Below are positions 5,459 to 8,399 of a DNA stretch of 8,399 nucleotides, piece after piece (position 1 is the first letter of the stretch; the number at the start of each line of letters is the position of its first letter). The stretch is from Treponema sp. (GTDB taxonomy: Bacteria > Spirochaetota > Spirochaetia > Treponematales > Breznakiellaceae): NCBI GenBank assembly GCA_031272575.1, contig JAISTO010000153.1, positions 1 to 8,399 on the forward strand. The letters run 5' to 3'. Below the pieces are notes generated by a model, which saw nothing but the letters and a program-made list of their open reading frames with translations, was not told the DNA's origin and did no database searches. The position numbers were made by a program, and so were the translations under genes.

Positions 5459-7399
5459 GTGCCGGATGCACCTGACGCGCCCGCCGCGCCGGCGCTCAGC
5501 GTCGGAGACGGCTATATAAGCGCGGAATGGGAGCCGGTCCCGCGGGCGGACTCCTACGAAGTGTGGGCCGCTGCCGAAAACAGCATAGCCGCCGCGCAAA
5601 AGCAGGGTGACGACACCACCGAATGCGGCGCCGTCATTGGCGGCCTGGAAAACGACGGAACGACGACGTACTATGTCTGGATAAAGGCAAAAAACGCCGG
5701 GGGTACCAGCGCGCCGAGCGAGGCGGGCAGCGCCACCATGCGGGTCGATACCCTGCACCTTGACGCATATCTTCGCGCCCTCGCGGCCAACACCCCCGAA
5801 ACGCCGCACACGGTGCGTCTTGCCGCGTCGACTATTATCAACACGGAAGATACGAGTGAATTGGGGGTCTGGGCGAGCATCAACATTTTGGTGAGGGACG
5901 CCGAAAGATACGTGACGCTCGATCTGAGCGACTGTTCCGCGGCGGGGAATACAGTCACGGGCGCTAACGAGTATACTACTCCCACCGCAAACAAACTGAA
6001 CATTGTGAAAGACAATGCGTATATCAAAGGCGTTGTGCTTCCCCAAACCCTTACGAGCATAGGGATTTACGCGTTTTACCAGTGTGCCCTTTTGAGCAGC
6101 GTAACCATGCAAGATAAGGTAACCCGTATCGGGGAAGTCGCATTTTCCGGCTGCGCGGGACTGACCGAGATGACGATACCGTCCAGCGTAACCCGCATCG
6201 ATTCTAATGCTTTCAGTAACTGCGGCAACCTGGTCAGGGTTACCTTTGCGGCGGGAAGCGCCATAAACTCTTCAAATTTTTCTTATACTTCGTCTTTCCC
6301 CGGTAATTTACGGGATCAGTACTTTTCCGAAACCGGAGGCGGCGCGGGAACTTACCTACGAGAGGCCGGTGCATCAACATGGACCAATATGGCATCCCCG
6401 CCGCCCGGCGTGACGGCCACGGCGCAATCGCTCAACAGCATTCTGGTCTCGTGGGATACCGTCCCGTGGGCGCAATCGTACAGGATATACCGGGGCTCCG
6501 CAAGCAGCGGCGGTACCTACAGCCTCGCTGGTACCGCCGAAAAGGACGCGCAATCGTATCTCGACAGCGGGCTTTCCGCGAACACGACCTATCTCTACGC
6601 GGTGAGCATAGTCAGCGACGTCGGCGAAGGCCGCCGGTCGACATCCAGTTCCGCAACAACGAAAGTCCCCGCCGTGCCCGCGAATGTGAGCGCGGTAAAC
6701 ATCTCTACAAACAGTATATCACTCTCGTGGGATGCGGTACCAGCGGCGGTCTCGTACAAGGTGTATCGCGCGGAGAGTGCCGAAGGAACCTATTCCCCCA
6801 TCGCTTCCCCCACCGACACTTCATATTCTGACGCCGAACTTCCCGCGGACACGGCCTACCATTACAAAGTATGTGCGGTAAACGCTGTGGGAGAAGGGAG
6901 CCCGGCGTATGTATCAGCCAAAACCTTGCTATACAACATAGGCGACACCGGCCCCGCTGGAGGATTGATATTTTATGCGGATGCCACGGGCTTTGTTTCT
7001 GCTGGTGTTACTTACCACTACATGGAAGCCGCGCCAGAGGATTTGTCAGGCACGTACCAGTGGGGCGGATATGGCACCTCTTGCAGTACCGAAACGGCCA
7101 TCGGTACAGGCGCGGCGAACACGGCGGCGCTGACCGCGAGTGATCACGGCCACCCCCATCCCGCGGCGCAAGCCTGCGCGGAATACGAGTACGACAGTTA
7201 CGATGACTGGTTCCTGCCGAGCACGAATGAATGGGATTGCAATTCGATGTGGAACAGACTCTCTGTGAAAGGTAATTACTGGTCTTCCTCCGGCGCCTCC
7301 ACCACTTATGCGTGGTACCAGTATATCGGAGACTACGGCGCTCAACCCATCGCAACGAAGCAATCGGAACTTCGAGTCCGTGCGGTGCGGGCGTTTTGA
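5459..7399 (+). CDS. Modular surface protein: Fn3 / BspA-like LRR / Fn3 / Fn3 / DUF1566 lectin-like domain
   Basis: A 646-codon frame from GTG 5459, which is probably not the true start (the lipoprotein signal lies just upstream, out of reach of any ATG). Domains: Fn3 at about 8-97 (APALSVGDGYISAEWEPVPR); a linker 98-187 with the LDAYLRALAANT motif common before treponemal LRRs; BspA-type LRR_5 repeats at about 188-265 (LPQTLTSIGIYAFYQC, then SSVTRIDSNAFSNC); Fn3 at 314-402 and 404-489, both with SWD.VP cores; and a DUF1566/Lcl-type C-type-lectin-like domain at 493-646 (IGDTGPAGGLIFY, DDWFLPSTNEW, NYWSSS, VRAVRAF). It is probably an outer-surface adhesin or matrix-binding lipoprotein; LRR_5 and Fn3 modules mediate protein or glycan contacts in related proteins. 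The promoter lies at 5139-5167. No enzyme motif is seen. The C-terminal domain belongs to a fold diversified by retroelements in other bacteria. Confidence 0.88.
   Translation: MPDAPDAPAAPALSVGDGYISAEWEPVPRADSYEVWAAAENSIAAAQKQGDDTTECGAVIGGLENDGTTTYYVWIKAKNAGGTSAPSEAGSATMRVDTLHLDAYLRALAANTPETPHTVRLAASTIINTEDTSELGVWASINILVRDAERYVTLDLSDCSAAGNTVTGANEYTTPTANKLNIVKDNAYIKGVVLPQTLTSIGIYAFYQCALLSSVTMQDKVTRIGEVAFSGCAGLTEMTIPSSVTRIDSNAFSNCGNLVRVTFAAGSAINSSNFSYTSSFPGNLRDQYFSETGGGAGTYLREAGASTWTNMASPPPGVTATAQSLNSILVSWDTVPWAQSYRIYRGSASSGGTYSLAGTAEKDAQSYLDSGLSANTTYLYAVSIVSDVGEGRRSTSSSATTKVPAVPANVSAVNISTNSISLSWDAVPAAVSYKVYRAESAEGTYSPIASPTDTSYSDAELPADTAYHYKVCAVNAVGEGSPAYVSAKTLLYNIGDTGPAGGLIFYADATGFVSAGVTYHYMEAAPEDLSGTYQWGGYGTSCSTETAIGTGAANTAALTASDHGHPHPAAQACAEYEYDSYDDWFLPSTNEWDCNSMWNRLSVKGNYWSSSGASTTYAWYQYIGDYGAQPIATKQSELRVRAVRAF
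7274..7399 (+). other. Candidate variable region of the lectin-like domain (hypothesis)
   Basis: Residues 606-646 run from NYWSSS to VRAVRAF, the part of DUF1566 proteins that forms the exposed ligand face. Codons 609-617 (TCT TCC TCC GGC GCC TCC ACC ACT TAT) all end in a pyrimidine, and several further Tyr, Asp and Gly codons are NNY. That is what adenine-directed mutagenesis of AAY template codons would produce. The constant end VRAVRAF would be the homing end. No template repeat or reverse transcriptase is present in the window, so this could equally be ordinary divergence. Confidence 0.25.
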
Positions 7400-7450
7400 G
7401 GGGAGTGGATTAAGGTGATTCTGCGGCGCCGTTGGTGTCCGCTTATCATA

Positions 7451-7508
7451 CCGTTCCGCGTATGCGGGACGGGGAAATTTTGCAAGCGCGGCGCTAAGGG
7501 CGCCGCGC
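7451..7508. repeat. Two tandem hairpins in the intergenic region after the surface gene
   Basis: The 179-bp gap 7400-7578 has no gene. CCGTTCCGC (7451-7459) pairs with GCGGGACGG (7464-7472) around GTAT, with one wobble. GCGCGGCGC (7486-7494) pairs perfectly with GCGCCGCGC (7500-7508) around five bases. TATGCG (7461-7466) can pair instead with CGCATA (7506-7511), so alternative folds exist. No T-tract follows, so this is at best an atypical terminator; it may be another dispersed palindrome. Confidence 0.55.
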
Positions 7509-7546
7509 ATACCTTGTCCGTATGGACTGGTAACGTTGAAGTCTTC

Positions 7547-7571
7547 GCACAGAGGTAAACTGTGCAAAGGA
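7547..7571 (+). promoter_or_regulatory. Hairpin and ribosome binding site before the 7579 gene
   Basis: GCACAG (7547-7552) and CTGTGC (7560-7565) form a perfect 6-bp stem with a 7-base loop that itself contains AGAGG-like purines. The stem is immediately followed by AAAGGA (7566-7571), 7 nt before ATG 7579. The site fixes the start and could modulate translation initiation. No convincing promoter hexamers were seen upstream. Confidence 0.5.
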
Positions 7572-7578
7572 AACACGG

Positions 7579-8091
7579 ATGAAAAAATTCGACACCATAT
7601 ATGGCGAATTGTTTTTCGAACAAAAAGACTCATACATATATGTGTATGAGGACGACAAGGGAAAAAAACCGCGCTGGGATATCGTCAGAATCCCTATCCC
7701 TCTTTACGAGGAGATATATGCGTTTTGTAAGACAACACGCCGTTCTTACAAAACAATGTACCAGAAATTCGGCAATCAACTGCGGGAGGAGGCTGCCCAA
7801 GGCGGCACTCCTTTTACGCTTCCACCCGGACTCGAAAGAGGTTCATGTTTTAAACAGGTGGGTACAACGGTGGCCGACAACCTGGGCTATTTCTGCCGCT
7901 TCTTTGGTAGAGAGCAGGCCAATGTCAACATTGTGCATTCCACTTGCGCAGACTGCTACAGTTCCAAAGAACGGTGCGGAAGATTGAACAAATGCGGGGA
8001 CTTTTATGGCTGCGGGGAAGGCGTTATGTGGCCCAATCCCGCTCTCACGCGCGCTGCCATTCTTAAGCAGCGGCTTGCATCAGAGCCTTAA
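7579..8091 (+). CDS. Unrecognised 170-aa protein with cysteine-rich C-terminal region
   Basis: ATG 7579 has AAAGGA 7 nt upstream, and the frame runs 170 codons to TAA. I do not recognise the family. Residues 1-70 are charged and aromatic (GELFFEQKDSYIYVYEDDKG, then PIPLYEEIYAFCKTTRRSYKT), suggesting a beta-rich start followed by helices with a basic patch (TRRSYK). Eight Cys occur at 50, 90, 106, 123, 126, 133, 139 and 145. The last five lie within 23 residues (C-x2-C-x6-C-x5-C-x5-C), a plausible metal or disulfide cluster. There is no signal peptide or membrane segment, so it is probably cytoplasmic, which favours metal binding over disulfides. Base composition is lower in GC than metG, consistent with an accessory gene. 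It lies 179 nt after the surface gene and need not be co-transcribed with it. Confidence 0.75.
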   Translation: MKKFDTIYGELFFEQKDSYIYVYEDDKGKKPRWDIVRIPIPLYEEIYAFCKTTRRSYKTMYQKFGNQLREEAAQGGTPFTLPPGLERGSCFKQVGTTVADNLGYFCRFFGREQANVNIVHSTCADCYSSKERCGRLNKCGDFYGCGEGVMWPNPALTRAAILKQRLASEP

Positions 8092-8102
8092 CGCAAAAGT
8101 GT

Positions 8103-8262
8103 CCGTCATCGTTTCAAGCGCAGCAAAGGAGGTGCCGCGCTTGGAATGACGGCGATGGGAGCTGTCCGCGGCTCGGGTATGCGGACAAACCAAACGGGGC
8201 TTTCTGAACGGGAAAGCTCCGCGCACGCCCTACGGCGTGCCAACACAAAAAAGGAGGTGCGT
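8103..8262 (+). promoter_or_regulatory. Highly structured leader of the 8263 gene (four consecutive hairpins)
   Basis: This stretch has no clear gene but successive inverted repeats. An imperfect stem pairs CCGTCAT...TTTCAAGCGC (8103-8121) with GCGCTTGGAATGACGG (8137-8152). GTCCGC (8164-8169) pairs with GCGGAC (8181-8186). GGGGCTTTCT (8196-8205) pairs with GGAAAGCTCC (8211-8220), with two wobbles. GCACGCC (8223-8229) pairs with GGCGTGC (8234-8240). A strong AAAAAAGGAGG follows, 5 nt before ATG 8263. The first stem resembles the CCGTCATTCC...GCGC intergenic repeats found in many bacteria; the other three look like a 5'-UTR structure or small RNA. The frame from ATG 8146 is open into the gene, but the better Shine-Dalgarno favours 8263. 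Confidence 0.5.
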
Positions 8263-8399
8263 ATGCACCTGAAAACAACTGAAGATGGCCTCCCCCTCGA
8301 ATTTTCCGAGGCGCGTATTGAGAATGCCATCAAAACACTCAAGGCTGGCTATGGAGTCCAATCCTATTGCCGGATTATGGACAAGCGTTGGTCAGCAAC
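8263..8399 (+). CDS. 5' end of an unrecognised gene, cut by the window edge
   Basis: ATG 8263 has a near-perfect Shine-Dalgarno sequence (AAGGAGG at 8251-8257), and 45 codons are open to the edge. It begins MHLKTTEDGLPLEFSEARIE, continues as a predicted amphipathic helix (NAIKTLKAGYG) and then SYCRIMDKRWSA. There is no signal peptide. Too little is present to name it. The same frame extends upstream to ATG 8146 without a stop, through the hairpin region, which may be chance in a GC-rich leader. Confidence 0.6.
   Translation, partial: MHLKTTEDGLPLEFSEARIENAIKTLKAGYGVQSYCRIMDKRWSA

Noticed and set aside
5361..8204. The 14-mer CAAACGGGGCTTTC occurs at 5361-5374 and at 8191-8204, near two gene starts.
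   Set aside because: One shared 14-mer is not rare enough in 8.4 kb of biased sequence to be meaningful without more genomic copies.
8196..8240. Guanidine-II (mini-ykkC) riboswitch, because two adjacent hairpins before a ribosome binding site both contain ACGG.
   Set aside because: In that riboswitch ACGR is a tetraloop closed directly by the stem; here the bases flanking ACGG do not pair, and the downstream gene gives no transporter signature.
1..8399. CRISPR array, tRNA, rRNA, insertion-sequence transposase, or reverse transcriptase.
   Set aside because: No regularly spaced direct repeats, no cloverleaf or rRNA motifs, and no transposase or reverse-transcriptase motifs were seen in any frame.

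Overview
The window looks like part of a GC-rich, host-associated treponeme (Spirochaetes). The evidence is the combination of a eukaryote/archaeal-type methionyl-tRNA synthetase, a PotD-like lipoprotein, a modular surface protein joining Fn3, BspA-like leucine-rich repeats and a DUF1566 C-type-lectin-like domain ending in VRAVRAF, and many palindromic repeats. The genus is inference. The first 5 kb is very GC-rich; the last 2 kb is visibly less so and reads as accessory.

Layout. (1) 76-2469 (+): metG, complete, with two zinc knuckles and a C-terminal tRNA-binding domain, interrupted in frame by about 160 bp of nested palindromes (885-1050) that the protein keeps as about 50 extra residues. 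(2) 2467-2657: a repeat element between convergent genes; the TAG stop codons of both metG and potD lie in its AGGGAGT-type ends. (3) 3705-2650 (-): PotD-like substrate-binding lipoprotein. (4) 5070-3757 (-): exported HEAT-like repeat protein, 51 nt upstream of potD and in the same direction. (5) 5071-5174: a compact divergent control region. Each strand has a TTGACT -35, a 17-nt spacer and a -10 only 6-7 nt before an ATG, so both transcripts would be leaderless or nearly so. The two -35 boxes lie in the arms of one inverted repeat. (6) 5175-7399 (+): a surface-protein locus. The start codons and the first signal peptide are out of frame with the main ORF. A C11 tract and an A6 tract lie at the break, so this may be a phase-variable locus in its OFF state (or an assembly error). 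The 646-codon ORF has architecture Fn3 / LRR_5 / Fn3 / Fn3 / DUF1566. (7) 7400-7578: non-coding, with tandem hairpins. (8) 7579-8091 (+): unrecognised 170-aa protein with a cysteine-rich C-terminus. (9) 8092-8262: strongly structured non-coding leader. (10) 8263-8399 (+): start of an unrecognised gene that runs off the window.

How they fit together. metG is housekeeping. potD and the HEAT protein face the outside of the cytoplasmic membrane, but the potABC transporter genes are not here. The most interesting part is the right half: a probable lectin-like adhesin whose expression could switch at homopolymeric tracts and whose C-terminal binding face belongs to a fold that diversity-generating retroelements often vary. 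No reverse transcriptase or template repeat is visible in the window, so that link is only a hypothesis.
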